A stretch of 64,000 nt of DNA from Novosphingobium endophyticum (GTDB taxonomy: Bacteria > Pseudomonadota > Alphaproteobacteria > Sphingomonadales > Sphingomonadaceae): positions 62,001 through 126,000 of the forward strand of contig NZ_BMHK01000010.1 in the NCBI RefSeq assembly GCF_014640675.1, in the 5' to 3' direction. Position 1 is the stretch's first letter, and each line of letters starts with the position of its first letter. Below are positions 27,007-35,137 of the stretch, one piece after another. Position numbers and translations under genes: made by a program. The notes below the pieces were generated by a model, which had not been told where the DNA came from, did not search any database, and saw nothing but the letters and a program-made list of their open reading frames with translations.

Positions 27007-27801
27007 GTGACGCGTTTCCGGCCATTCCTTGCCCTGTTTCTGGCTTTCTGCGCCCTGCTTGCCCCCCAGGCGGGCACGGCGCAGGAGTTCCCCAAGCTCA
27101 CCGGGCGAGTAGTCGATGCGGCGGGGATCATCCCCGATGCCGAGGAAGCGCGGCTGACGCAGAAGCTTGAAGTGCTCGAGCGGCAGTCACGGCGCCAGCT
27201 CGTCGTCGCGACCATCCCGGACCTGCAGGGCTACGACATTTCCGACTACGGGTATCAGCTCGGACGCGCGTGGGGCATCGGCCAGAAGGACGACGACAAC
27301 GGCGCCCTGCTGATCGTCGCGCCCAATGAGCGCAAAGTGCGGATCGAGGTGGGTTATGGCCTCGAACCGGTACTGACCGACGGGATGAGCTTCCTCATCA
27401 TCAACAAGGCTATCGTCCCCCGCTTCAAGGAAGATGACATGGCCGGGGGGATCGAGGCCGGGGTCGATGCGATCGTCCAGCAGCTCACCCTCCCGCCGGA
27501 AGAAGCGCAGAAGATCGCCGCACAGGCCGACCAGCAGCGCGAGAGAGGCGGCGGCATTCCGCTGGGCGTAATCGTCTTCATCCTCATCATCGTGTTCTTC
27601 GTCGTCATGCCGATGATAAACGAGGCGCGCGGCGGCGGTCGGCGGCGGCGCTACGGCGCGGGGCCGATCGTCTGGATACCCGGCGGCTTCGGTGGCGGTG
27701 GTGGCGGCGGCTTCGGCGGTGGTGGTGGCGGCTTCGGCGGTGGCGGCTTCTCGGGCGGCGGCGGCAGCTTCGGCGGCGGCGGCTCGAGCGGAAGCTGGTA
27801 G
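27007..27801 (+). CDS. TPM-domain protein with Gly-rich tail (YgcG type)
   Basis: A 264-residue protein starting at GTG. It has a signal peptide (to about residue 25), a TPM domain (about 30-150; VVDAAGIIPDAEEARL, QLVVATIPDL, VRIEVGYGLEPVLTDG), a membrane span at about 185-203, and a low-complexity tail of Gly, Phe and Ser. The order is typical for YgcG-like proteins, where the TPM domain is periplasmic. The tail DNA is a GGCGGC-rich repeat, prone to length change. Function is unknown; the LemA-TPM pairing suggests a shared envelope role. Confidence 0.9.
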   Translation: MTRFRPFLALFLAFCALLAPQAGTAQEFPKLTGRVVDAAGIIPDAEEARLTQKLEVLERQSRRQLVVATIPDLQGYDISDYGYQLGRAWGIGQKDDDNGALLIVAPNERKVRIEVGYGLEPVLTDGMSFLIINKAIVPRFKEDDMAGGIEAGVDAIVQQLTLPPEEAQKIAAQADQQRERGGGIPLGVIVFILIIVFFVVMPMINEARGGGRRRRYGAGPIVWIPGGFGGGGGGGFGGGGGGFGGGGFSGGGGSFGGGGSSGSW

Positions 27802-27812
27802 AGGAGACGAAC

Positions 27813-28496
27813 ATGCCCTCCCGCACTTATCTCACCCGGGAAGATCACGCGCGGATCAGCGCTGCCGTCGCGCAGGCGGAGCTGCAGAGTTCGGGCGAGA
27901 TCGTCACGATCCTGGCCGACCGTTCCGACGGCTATACCGATGTCCAACTCGCCTGGTCGGCCGCCGCCTCGCTGCTGGCCTTGTGCGCGCTGGTCATTGT
28001 GCCTGATTTCTACCTCGGTCTTTACGATCGCCTCTTCGCCGGCTGGGGCCACGAGTGGACGCCCCGCGCGATCATCTCGCTGGCGGCGGTATTCGCCGCG
28101 CTGAAGTTCGGCGGCGTGTTCCTGCTGCAGTTCTGGCGGCCGCTCAAGTTCGCGCTCATCCCTCCGCAGGTAAAGACCATGCGCGTCCACGAGCGGGCGA
28201 TCCGGGCCTTTCGCATCGGCGCCGAGCGCCGCACCACCGGGCGCACCGGCGTGCTCATCTACCTTTCCATGCGCGAGCACCGCGCCGAAATCGTCGCCGA
28301 CGAGGCCATCGCCGGCAAAGTCGATCCCGACGTCTGGGGCGATGCCATGCAAGCCATGCTGGCCCATGTACGCGAAGGCCGTATCGCCGACGGCATGTGC
28401 GCGGCGGTGGACAAGGTCGGCGCGATCCTCGCCCCGCACTTCCCGCGCACGGACGACGACGTGAACGAACTTCCCGACAGGCTGATCGAAGTATGA
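27813..28496 (+). CDS. TPM-domain membrane protein (second copy)
   Basis: A 227-residue protein with no signal peptide. An N-terminal TPM-like half (HARISAAVAQAELQSSGEIVTIL) comes first. Two membrane spans follow at about residues 48-68 and 90-112. The second TPM-like half reads RRTTGRTGVLIYLSMREHRAEIVAD, then GRIADGMCAAVDKVGAIL. The split of the domain around membrane spans matches the second TPM gene usually found after a YgcG-type gene. Its TGA overlaps the ATG of the NUDIX gene, so they are translated together. Confidence 0.85.
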   Translation: MPSRTYLTREDHARISAAVAQAELQSSGEIVTILADRSDGYTDVQLAWSAAASLLALCALVIVPDFYLGLYDRLFAGWGHEWTPRAIISLAAVFAALKFGGVFLLQFWRPLKFALIPPQVKTMRVHERAIRAFRIGAERRTTGRTGVLIYLSMREHRAEIVADEAIAGKVDPDVWGDAMQAMLAHVREGRIADGMCAAVDKVGAILAPHFPRTDDDVNELPDRLIEV

Positions 28497-29041
28497 CGGC
28501 AGACGCACACGCTCCCGAGGAAATCATGTGGGAGGGGCGGTTCATCACCGCGAAGAAGCGCGGGCGATGGGAATATGTCGGCCGGGCGCGCGGCATCCAT
28601 GCGGCGGTTATCCTGGCCGTCGACGATACCGGAAACGACGGAGACCACGTGATTCTCGTCGATCAATACCGCGTTCCGCTCGGCCGTCGCTGCATAGAGC
28701 TGCCCGCCGGCCTTGTCGGCGATCACGACCACACGGTTGGCGAGGACGCCGCCATTGCCGCGGCGCGCGAACTGGAAGAGGAAACCGGCTACCGCGCCGG
28801 GCGGATGGAGAAGATCGGCGAGTTCTATTCCTCGCCCGGAATGGTCAGCGAAAGCTTCACCCTGTTCCGCGCGCACGATCTGGAGAAGGTCGGCGACGGC
28901 GGCGGCGTCGATCATGAGGACATCGTCGTTCACCGCGTGCCGCTATCCGGAATCGACGAGGCGATAGCGCGGTTCCGCGACGGGGGCTTTGCCATTGACG
29001 TGAAGATGCTGATGCTGCTCGGCCCGAAGCTTTTGGGCTGA
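28493..29041 (+). CDS. NUDIX hydrolase, ADP-ribose pyrophosphatase-like
   Basis: A 182-residue NUDIX enzyme. The substrate-side segment VDQYRVPLGRRCIELPAGLVG leads into the NUDIX box, whose core RELEEETGY is intact with its Mg-binding Glu residues. There is a short insertion ahead of the box. The SSPGMVSESFTLFRA segment after it is typical of the ADP-ribose pyrophosphatase subgroup, which cleaves ADP-ribose and related nucleotides. The start at 28493 overlaps the previous stop by four bases; the frame is open far upstream only as a shadow of that gene. Confidence 0.9.
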   Translation: MTADAHAPEEIMWEGRFITAKKRGRWEYVGRARGIHAAVILAVDDTGNDGDHVILVDQYRVPLGRRCIELPAGLVGDHDHTVGEDAAIAAARELEEETGYRAGRMEKIGEFYSSPGMVSESFTLFRAHDLEKVGDGGGVDHEDIVVHRVPLSGIDEAIARFRDGGFAIDVKMLMLLGPKLLG

Positions 29042-29046
29042 CCCCG

Positions 29047-29274
29047 GTGCGCACCCGGCCGGGAATCTGCCAGCGAAAGTCTCGGTACCCGACCGAGGCC
29101 GCCGCGCTCATGGTGGCCGAGAAAGCCCCGTTCACCCTGCGCCCCTATCGCTGCGCGCTTTGCCGGCAGTTCCACCTGACAAGCCGCACAAAGGGGATGC
29201 GGCTGCCACGCTTTGAAATCGAACGGCGGCGTGCAGCGAAGCCGAAGACGGTTGGTAGCGAACGGAGAGGATAG
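29047..29274 (+). CDS. Small conserved protein with CxxC motif
   Basis: A 75-residue basic protein starting at GTG, five bases after the NUDIX stop. The centre RPYRCALCRQFHLTSRTKG has a CxxC pair followed by a His, which looks like half of a zinc knuckle. Similar small proteins with YRCxxCxxxHLTS occur in sphingomonads in my recollection, but no function is known. The position at the end of the lemA-TPM-NUDIX operon supports it as real. Confidence 0.6.
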   Translation: MRTRPGICQRKSRYPTEAAALMVAEKAPFTLRPYRCALCRQFHLTSRTKGMRLPRFEIERRRAAKPKTVGSERRG

Positions 29275-29510
29275 TCGAGGTTGCGCTGAATGACTGACCG
29301 GCTGACGCCGGTAGAATCATGCGGAGGGGCGGAAGCCATCTTGTGGGTATGGCGATCGAAATGCCGGATGATGATGTCATGTAGCGCCGCGAGCGCTGGC
29401 GCTGTCGACGCGAACACCCTCGCGCCTGCAGCCGCTCGCGACTTGTTGAATCACCATCTCCCTCGCGTCGTTTCGGCCGCGGCAGTTCAACCTGCCACGG
29501 CCAAGTTCCC
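29275..29510. other. Intergenic, no gene seen (236 bp)
   Basis: Between the CxxC protein gene and the 3' end of the convergent GH3 gene. I see no coding frame with a ribosome site, no tRNA and no strong hairpin. This is also roughly where housekeeping genes give way to accessory ones. Confidence 0.5.
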
Positions 29511-31736
29511 CTATTCAGGCGGGGCGAGACGCGCCAGCTCGGCGTCGATCGCCGACAGCGCTGCGTCCGGAACCATCTGCGGCGCCATGCCCTGCAGCCG
29601 GCCCAGGGTGAGTGCGCCCATGCGCTCGATGTTGCCCGACTGGACCACGGCTGGAAGGTGCCGCATGAGAATCTCGCGCGCGTCAGGATTGGCCATCAAG
29701 TCGGCGATCGGCGTGGTCGCGGTCGAGTACTGCCGCGCGCGCTGCGCCAGCGCCTTGGCCCACGCAGGAACCTCGGCCGGCACGGGCGGCCGCCCGGCGA
29801 GCGCGGGCAGCCTCAGGCCGAAGCCATAGGGGTACAACGGCCTGGCCGAATCGCGCGGCACGTCCTCGCGCTGCGCCTCTACCGCCGCCATGCTCGACGG
29901 CAACTCGATCGGCAACCGCCCGGAAATGCTCGACTGGCCGGTGATGGCGCGCAGCAGCGCCTGGTCGCTGACGCCGAAATCGCCGATCAACGCCGCCGCC
30001 TTGTCACGCAGCGGGGTGACGATGGCCGGCCGGTCAAGATAGATGCTGACGATCGTCGGCACCCGGCGGGCGGCCGCCTCGATCTCACGCAGCGCCTCGC
30101 TGTCGGGCGGAAAGGACAGATCGCCCTCATGCTGCGAGCGTCCCATGATCCATCCGGGATGCTCGCTACGCCAAGGGGCCGCTACGCGCATAATCGCAAG
30201 ATCGGCCTCTTCGAGCGTCTCAACCGGGGTGAACCCGGCCTGCGCCGCCATCGTCGGATCGACTCCGCGCAGGAAGACTTTGACCCCCATGGGGCGCACC
30301 GGCAGGGTCGCCTTGCGGTTGCTCAGCAGGACGAGCGACCGTTGCTGCGCCTCGAGCGCAGCCGTCTGGAACGCCGGCTGCCCGACGACTTGCGAAACCC
30401 TGCTGAGGTCGACGTAAGGGTTCTCGAACAGCCCCTGCTCGAACTTGAGCACCATGATGCGGGTAACGGCTTCGTCGATCCGTGGCATCGACAGACGTCC
30501 GCTTCGCACCGCGGAGACGATCGGGGCTCCGTCTTCGGCTCCGCCGACTTGATCGACGCCTGCATTGATGGCGGCGACGAAACGGTCTTCCTTGCTCGCC
30601 GTCTCCATGCCCCATGGCTTGCCGTAGACCTCGCCCACCCCGCCGCTGAGGTCGCCGGTGATGCAGGACAGGGTGCAATTCTCGGTCACACCGAAATCGG
30701 AGAGGACGAGCCCGCTATAATGCTCCCGCTTGCGGAGGAGGTCATCGAGCAGATGCTTGCTGAACGCGCCACCAACCGGCTCGAAATCCGGAGTCTTGAT
30801 GATCGAATAGGTCGGCATCACTCCCGCGACGCCGGCGGCGAACGACGGCCGGTATACAGCGATGTGTCGTTCGAGCATTTTTCCCGGAAAGACCGAGTAG
30901 CGGCCATAATAGTTGTGACTATCCCAGCCATCGTCTTGCGCGCCGTAGCCGGCGAAGTGCTTGACGATCGCAGCGACGCCGCCGCGCGCCAGACCGCGGG
31001 GATTTCCTTGAATTCCTTCGATATACGCGGCGGAGTGCCTGGCGACGGTGTCGAAGTCCTCACCGAACGTCCCCGAGATGCGCGACCAGCGGGGCTCTGT
31101 GGCGACGTCGGCCTGGGGCGACAACGCCATTGTGATCCCCACGGCGCGGTATTCCGCCGCCACCGTCTCTGCAAAATGGCGGGTCACTGCAGGATCTCCG
31201 ATCGAACCAAAACCGAGGGCATCCGGCCACTTGGGAAAGCCTTCGGCCAAAACGCTCGCCCCTTCGACCTCGCTCATCCCGTGCCGGGGATCTGAACTGA
31301 TGGTCATCGGAATGCCGAGGCGTGTGTCTTCGGCCGCCTGCTGCAGGCTGTTGTTCTCTGCGGCTATCACCGCCGGCGCGCTAGGCGATCTGGTCAGAAC
31401 CGAGGTCAGCTTGAATCGCCGGACTTGATCGGCGTTGGTGAGGGCTGGATGAACCATCGCCCCGGCCTTTTCCTCCAGTGTCATGCGTGAGACAAGATCT
31501 CGAGCACGCACCAGAGGCGTCAGCCGCCAATCCTCGTAGGGAGTCAGTCGTCCATTGCGGTCGAGATCGCGGAAGCGCAGCCCGTCGGACATGATGATCG
31601 GCGCCGAGCGCGCGCCGAGCTCGGGCTGGACTGGCGGACGCTCGGCGGAATCGGGCTGCGCGGCGGCGCGTGCTCCCAGCACCAGAGCCACGCCTGTGAT
31701 GGCGGCCATACTCCAGGAGGTCGTCGATTTTGGCAT
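29511..31736 (-). CDS. Secreted glycoside hydrolase family 3 (beta-glucosidase-like)
   Basis: A 741-residue protein with a signal peptide (residues 1 to about 27, ending near ARAAAQ). The GH3 N-terminal barrel has MTLEEKAGAMVHPAL, TISSDPRHGMSEVEGA and the KHFAGYGAQDDG catalytic-loop segment. The nucleophile region reads GLVLSDFGVTEN, with Asp followed by Phe rather than the more common Trp. A GH3 C-terminal domain and a fibronectin-like end follow. Such enzymes release terminal sugars from beta-glycosides in the periplasm or outside. The start 31736 has AAGGAAGG upstream. No TonB receptor or sugar regulator is adjacent, so the substrate is open. Confidence 0.9.
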   Translation of the reverse strand: MPKSTTSWSMAAITGVALVLGARAAAQPDSAERPPVQPELGARSAPIIMSDGLRFRDLDRNGRLTPYEDWRLTPLVRARDLVSRMTLEEKAGAMVHPALTNADQVRRFKLTSVLTRSPSAPAVIAAENNSLQQAAEDTRLGIPMTISSDPRHGMSEVEGASVLAEGFPKWPDALGFGSIGDPAVTRHFAETVAAEYRAVGITMALSPQADVATEPRWSRISGTFGEDFDTVARHSAAYIEGIQGNPRGLARGGVAAIVKHFAGYGAQDDGWDSHNYYGRYSVFPGKMLERHIAVYRPSFAAGVAGVMPTYSIIKTPDFEPVGGAFSKHLLDDLLRKREHYSGLVLSDFGVTENCTLSCITGDLSGGVGEVYGKPWGMETASKEDRFVAAINAGVDQVGGAEDGAPIVSAVRSGRLSMPRIDEAVTRIMVLKFEQGLFENPYVDLSRVSQVVGQPAFQTAALEAQQRSLVLLSNRKATLPVRPMGVKVFLRGVDPTMAAQAGFTPVETLEEADLAIMRVAAPWRSEHPGWIMGRSQHEGDLSFPPDSEALREIEAAARRVPTIVSIYLDRPAIVTPLRDKAAALIGDFGVSDQALLRAITGQSSISGRLPIELPSSMAAVEAQREDVPRDSARPLYPYGFGLRLPALAGRPPVPAEVPAWAKALAQRARQYSTATTPIADLMANPDAREILMRHLPAVVQSGNIERMGALTLGRLQGMAPQMVPDAALSAIDAELARLAPPE

Positions 31737-32220
31737 GGCAGCCCTTCCTTGATAGTGCTTATCGCGAGGCCTTCGCCGCCCCCGCCTACTCATTGCTCAA
31801 TTCTCCCGGAGCAGGAAGATGCCGTAGCCGATGCCGACCTCGCGGCCGCCGAACGCCGGGGAGCGCATGCCAAGGCATTCCGGATGTAGACGAGGAAACG
31901 GCCCGGCGTCGATCGCGTATCAACCGTGTTGCGGAAAATTCCTCCAGTAGGATGAGAGGAAGCTGGCACAGTCCAGACTCGTACGACGGAGAGAAACGGT
32001 GGCCAATGCTCAAGAGCGAGCACCGTTCGGCGTTTCTCCCCGGCGGCGGCCATTTCCATTCTTCGGCCGCCGTCATTGCGGCTGTGCGCTGGGTGTATCT
32101 TCCCGCCAGGACTGCACATTCCGGCGAGTGTTGTTGTCAAACGAACCGGAGATTTGACCCCTTGGGCGAAGTGAACAACGGGCCGCTTTCATAAAGCGGC
32201 GGCGTTGTCGGTTTCGAGCG
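31737..32220. other. Gene-poor stretch with a possible degraded 3' gene fragment
   Basis: No intact gene is convincing here. On the minus strand at about 31930-31865, GIFRNTVDTRSTPGRFLVYI reads like protein. A shift of one frame later MRSPAFGGREVGIGYGIFLL runs to a stop at about 31798. Together they resemble the end of an outer-membrane protein broken by a frameshift, but this is only an impression. At 32182-32200 GCCGCTTT-CAT-AAAGCGGC forms a perfect hairpin about 20 bases past the kinase stop. Confidence 0.35.
32182..32200 (-). terminator. Hairpin after the kinase gene
   Basis: A perfect eight-base-pair stem, GCCGCTTT / AAAGCGGC, with a three-base loop lies 21 bases beyond the TAG of the 32221 gene on its strand. 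There is no clear T run, so termination by this hairpin alone is uncertain. Confidence 0.45.
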
Positions 32221-32904
32221 CTACCTGGGAAATTTCTCGCGCAATCGTGAAAACGCTGTCCCCGGTCCTTCGGCCAGGCGCGCTTCAATCATCGCGCAGA
32301 CCTCGTCCACGCCGTGCGCCGCCGTGTCGATCGTCAGGTCGGCGATCTCGTTGGCATAGACCGTCTCGGTGAACCATGGACGCAGCCGTGCCAGTCGATC
32401 GACGATCTTCCTCGCGGCATCCTCGCCGAGCAGGTCGATCGGCAGCTTCTTGTCCATCTGCCGTTCGGCAACGCGCTTCTCCAGCACGTCGAGCGGCGGC
32501 TTCAACGTCACCAGCAGCACCGGCAGGCCTTCGAGCCGCCAGATGCAGTCGGTCAGCACCGGCGTATCGGTCATCAGCAAGTGGTCGAAGATGATGTTGC
32601 ACCCCTGGCGCGAGGCCGAGGCGATCCATTCATGCAGCGTGGCGAAAGCCTGCACGCCCTTTGGCCCGATCGTCCACTTGAGCGGCCCGTCCGGATTCGC
32701 GGGATCGACCGGCTCGGCATGGATGCCCTCACGCGATTTCGGCCCATGGTGGCCGTACTGCGAGGGCTGGGTGCCGGCGAAGAAGTGGTCGATCCCGTAA
32801 AGCAGCCAATAGTCGTCCGACCGCTTCTGAAAACGTTCGGCGGCAGTTGACTTGCCCGAGCCGGAAGTGCCGTTGACAATGATGATCTGGCCGGGTTTGG
32901 TCAT
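32221..32904 (-). CDS. P-loop kinase of the chloramphenicol phosphotransferase-like (CPT) family
   Basis: A 227-residue protein beginning GQIIIVNGTSGSGKSTAAERF. It has a Walker A loop (GTSGSGKS), then GIDHFF and the mid-protein DHLLMTDTPVL, the layout of the CPT family. Named members phosphorylate chloramphenicol, but most homologues have no known substrate. The gene overlaps the upstream DUF7064-like gene by four bases (ATGA), so it is made together with it. That suggests a metabolic rather than antibiotic role here. No resistance function should be assumed. Confidence 0.8.
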   Translation of the reverse strand: MTKPGQIIIVNGTSGSGKSTAAERFQKRSDDYWLLYGIDHFFAGTQPSQYGHHGPKSREGIHAEPVDPANPDGPLKWTIGPKGVQAFATLHEWIASASRQGCNIIFDHLLMTDTPVLTDCIWRLEGLPVLLVTLKPPLDVLEKRVAERQMDKKLPIDLLGEDAARKIVDRLARLRPWFTETVYANEIADLTIDTAAHGVDEVCAMIEARLAEGPGTAFSRLREKFPR

Positions 32905-33842
32905 GCTGTCGCCTCGCCTAGTTTGATTTCACCGCGTGCCATCTGGCGGAACCATTCGGACGGGGCGAATTCCTGATTGTCGCCCCAGTGAGTCAGCCCG
33001 TCCCAGTCCCATTCGGCCAGTGACCAGACCACCGTGTGGTCGGTATAGCCGGTGAAGATCAGTCCGGGATCGATCGAGCCGGTGGCCTGCATCGAGCGGC
33101 CGAGCTTGTCGGTGCCCTCGAACAGCACCTTGGATGGGCCGAACTGACCGTATTCCAGGATCGTGCGCTTGCCGGATGCCAGGCTGGCCATCTCGCCATC
33201 CTTAAAGATGTAGCCGCCGATGCACTTGGCCTCGCGGCCTTCCCCCATACATAGTGCGTGGAAGCTGCTGTCGGCAGCAATGCCCCAGAAATAGCCGCCC
33301 AGCGCCAGCGATTCGTAATCGCGTGCGCCATACGAGGTGTCTCGCATCGAGAAGCAGTCGATCGCGAACGTCTCGCCGTGACGGCGCACCGTGCCCTTCA
33401 TCCGTCCGGGTTGCTCGATGTGGAACTTGGCGGTCGCCGTCTGGCCTGGATCACCGGTCTTGAGCTCGTGGCAGGGGCCGAGCGCCTCCCACACGAGGTC
33501 CATTTGGAAGCCTTCCTTGTCGTAACCGATCTTATAGCGCTTCAGCGGTTCGAGCATCTTCACGCGAAGCGAGTTGCGCGCCTGCATGTCGAACTTCTGC
33601 GCCCCCTTCGGCATCGCCTGGAGGTGGCTCCAGTTATAATACAGGCAGTTCCACTGAAACCTGCCCGACGGATCCCACATCACCGGGCCGCCGTTAAGCA
33701 TGCCCATGTTCGGCCGAAAATAGTACTGGATCGAACCGTGGATACGGCGCTCGGGGATCGAGAAAGAGAACCAGACGCTCTCATTCCAGTAGGGATTGTC
33801 GTCGCGACCCTCGCCGAAATGGTCAGCCATCAGCAGGGTCAT
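32901..33842 (-). CDS. DUF7064-like protein (CrtC/lipocalin-like fold suspected)
   Basis: A 313-residue soluble protein without signal peptide. It is rich in Trp and Tyr and reads as beta-strand sandwiches: NPYWNESVWFSFSIPERR at the start, MRDTSYGARDYES in the middle and WSLAEWDWDGLTHWGDNQEF at the end. The pattern matches a family seen in catabolic clusters of actinobacteria and sphingomonads, now labelled DUF7064/7065. Those domains are related to the CrtC/AttH lipocalin-like fold. No catalytic role is proven. Starts at 33842 or 33830 are both possible. It is coupled to the kinase gene. Confidence 0.65.
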   Translation of the reverse strand: MTLLMADHFGEGRDDNPYWNESVWFSFSIPERRIHGSIQYYFRPNMGMLNGGPVMWDPSGRFQWNCLYYNWSHLQAMPKGAQKFDMQARNSLRVKMLEPLKRYKIGYDKEGFQMDLVWEALGPCHELKTGDPGQTATAKFHIEQPGRMKGTVRRHGETFAIDCFSMRDTSYGARDYESLALGGYFWGIAADSSFHALCMGEGREAKCIGGYIFKDGEMASLASGKRTILEYGQFGPSKVLFEGTDKLGRSMQATGSIDPGLIFTGYTDHTVVWSLAEWDWDGLTHWGDNQEFAPSEWFRQMARGEIKLGEATA

Positions 33843-34236
33843 ACCTGGAATACCTTCGCATGTTTGCACCCCCGGCGTTTACCGCATATCCCGGATGTTG
33901 CGTCGCTCCAGAGGGTATATGTGTTTGCCCCATTGAGAACGGATGCCGTCTGATTTTCAGACTGCGCTTCTTCAACATTGCCCGCAAGGTGGCCCCGATA
34001 GAAGCACACTGAGCAGCCATCACCGCCTGCGTTGCAGAGTTTGTCAGGACGATTTCAAGCGCGGGCTTCCTTTGAAAATCGCAACAGGAAGCGCGAAATC
34101 TCATCCCAAAACAACTTGGGCCGTCTCGTTCCATCACTTGGCAGCTGACAGACTTCTAATGTATCGGCCGCGAGATTTTGCGGAATTGTCGAACTCGCAT
34201 TCGAACGAGTTTCCGCCATTGAAAGGCCTGCCGCGG
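33843..34236. other. Divergent intergenic region (394 bp) with an inverted repeat
   Basis: Less GC-rich than its surroundings. No intact gene is convincing on either strand; short open pieces lack ribosome sites. AACTCG at 34192-34197 and CGAGTT at 34206-34211 form an inverted repeat with an eight-base spacer, 26 bases ahead of the SDR start. This is a possible operator. Confidence 0.4.
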
Positions 34237-35079
34237 ATGCAACAAACTCACAACGACGTCGTTATCGTGACCGGCGCCTGCGGCGGCATGGGTGCAGCCA
34301 TAGCCCGATCGTTCGCCGAGGAGGGGCACGCCCTGATACTCAGCGACTTAAGGGAAGAACCACTCGAAAACCTCGCGAAATCCCTCCGGGACGACGCCGA
34401 GATCAGCCTGATTGCAGGGGACATCGCCGACACGAGCCTGCCTGGGCAAATTATCGCCGCACTCGGAACGCGCAAGATCGGCGCCCTCGTCCATGCCGCA
34501 GGCGTTTCGCCCTCGATGGCCGACGGACGACGCATTGTGGACATCAATCTGTTTGCGACGAGAAGGCTTGTGGAAGCCGTGCTGCCAGCCATGGCGCCGG
34601 ATGGTGCGGCGATCCTGATCGCCTCGAATTCCGGTCATCTACTGGCGCGGCCGATGCTCGACAAGGCCATCAGAAATCTTCTCGCTGGACGGCGCTCGCT
34701 CATTTCGAACCTGCTGATGCGCAGCTCTCGAACGGCATATCCGCTTTCCAAACGAGGGGTCCAGCTTTACGCACAGTCCATGGCGCCGCGCTTCGGCGCG
34801 GTCGGCGCCCGGATCGTATCGCTGTCTCCCGGTATCATTGACACGCCCATGGGGGCTCTCGAGAATAACGCCGGCCCCGAAATGGCGCGAATGATTGACG
34901 TCACGCCGGCCGGACGTACCGGTCGACCCGAAGAAATCGCGGCGGTCGTGTCCTTTCTCGCATCTTCCTCGGCGAGCTACATCACCGGTACGGACATTCT
35001 GGTCGACGGGGGATCAGTAGCCGGCGTCCACCAGGCAGGCGGTGTGCGGGTCCTGCAGAACCAGAGGCGCGAGCGCTGA
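34237..35079 (+). CDS. SDR-family oxidoreductase with 3-alpha-HSD-like insertion
   Basis: A 280-residue short-chain dehydrogenase. TGACGGMG at residues 11-18 is the cofactor loop, HAAG replaces the usual NNAG, and catalytic YPLSK is present. Between the strand ending IASNSG and the catalytic Tyr there is an extra stretch of about 30 residues (MLDKAIRNLLAGRRSLISN...). The 3-alpha-hydroxysteroid dehydrogenase/carbonyl reductase group carries an insertion at the same place, so a cyclic alcohol or ketone substrate is plausible. The start 34237 is chosen by SDR length, with GAAAGG upstream; the frame is open earlier. It converges on the retro-Claisenase-like gene. Confidence 0.82.
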   Translation: MQQTHNDVVIVTGACGGMGAAIARSFAEEGHALILSDLREEPLENLAKSLRDDAEISLIAGDIADTSLPGQIIAALGTRKIGALVHAAGVSPSMADGRRIVDINLFATRRLVEAVLPAMAPDGAAILIASNSGHLLARPMLDKAIRNLLAGRRSLISNLLMRSSRTAYPLSKRGVQLYAQSMAPRFGAVGARIVSLSPGIIDTPMGALENNAGPEMARMIDVTPAGRTGRPEEIAAVVSFLASSSASYITGTDILVDGGSVAGVHQAGGVRVLQNQRRER

Positions 35080-35137
35080 CCCGGTAGGCACATTCGTGCC
35101 ACGGCTTGGCGAGATGCGCCCCAATTTCCGGCAGCCA

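Noticed and set aside
27690..27800. GGCGGC repeat as a microsatellite or regulatory repeat
   Set aside because: It is in frame and encodes the Gly-rich tail common to YgcG-type TPM proteins.
29658..31295. Long open frame antisense to the GH3 gene
   Set aside because: Shadow frame with His/Arg/Asp-rich composition and no domain.
32221..32904. Antibiotic resistance gene (chloramphenicol phosphotransferase)
   Set aside because: Only family-level similarity; context is a coupled metabolic pair, so a resistance label is not supported.
33943..34236. N-terminal extension of the SDR back to 33943
   Set aside because: The extra 98 residues have no SDR character; family length and the Rossmann start favour 34237.
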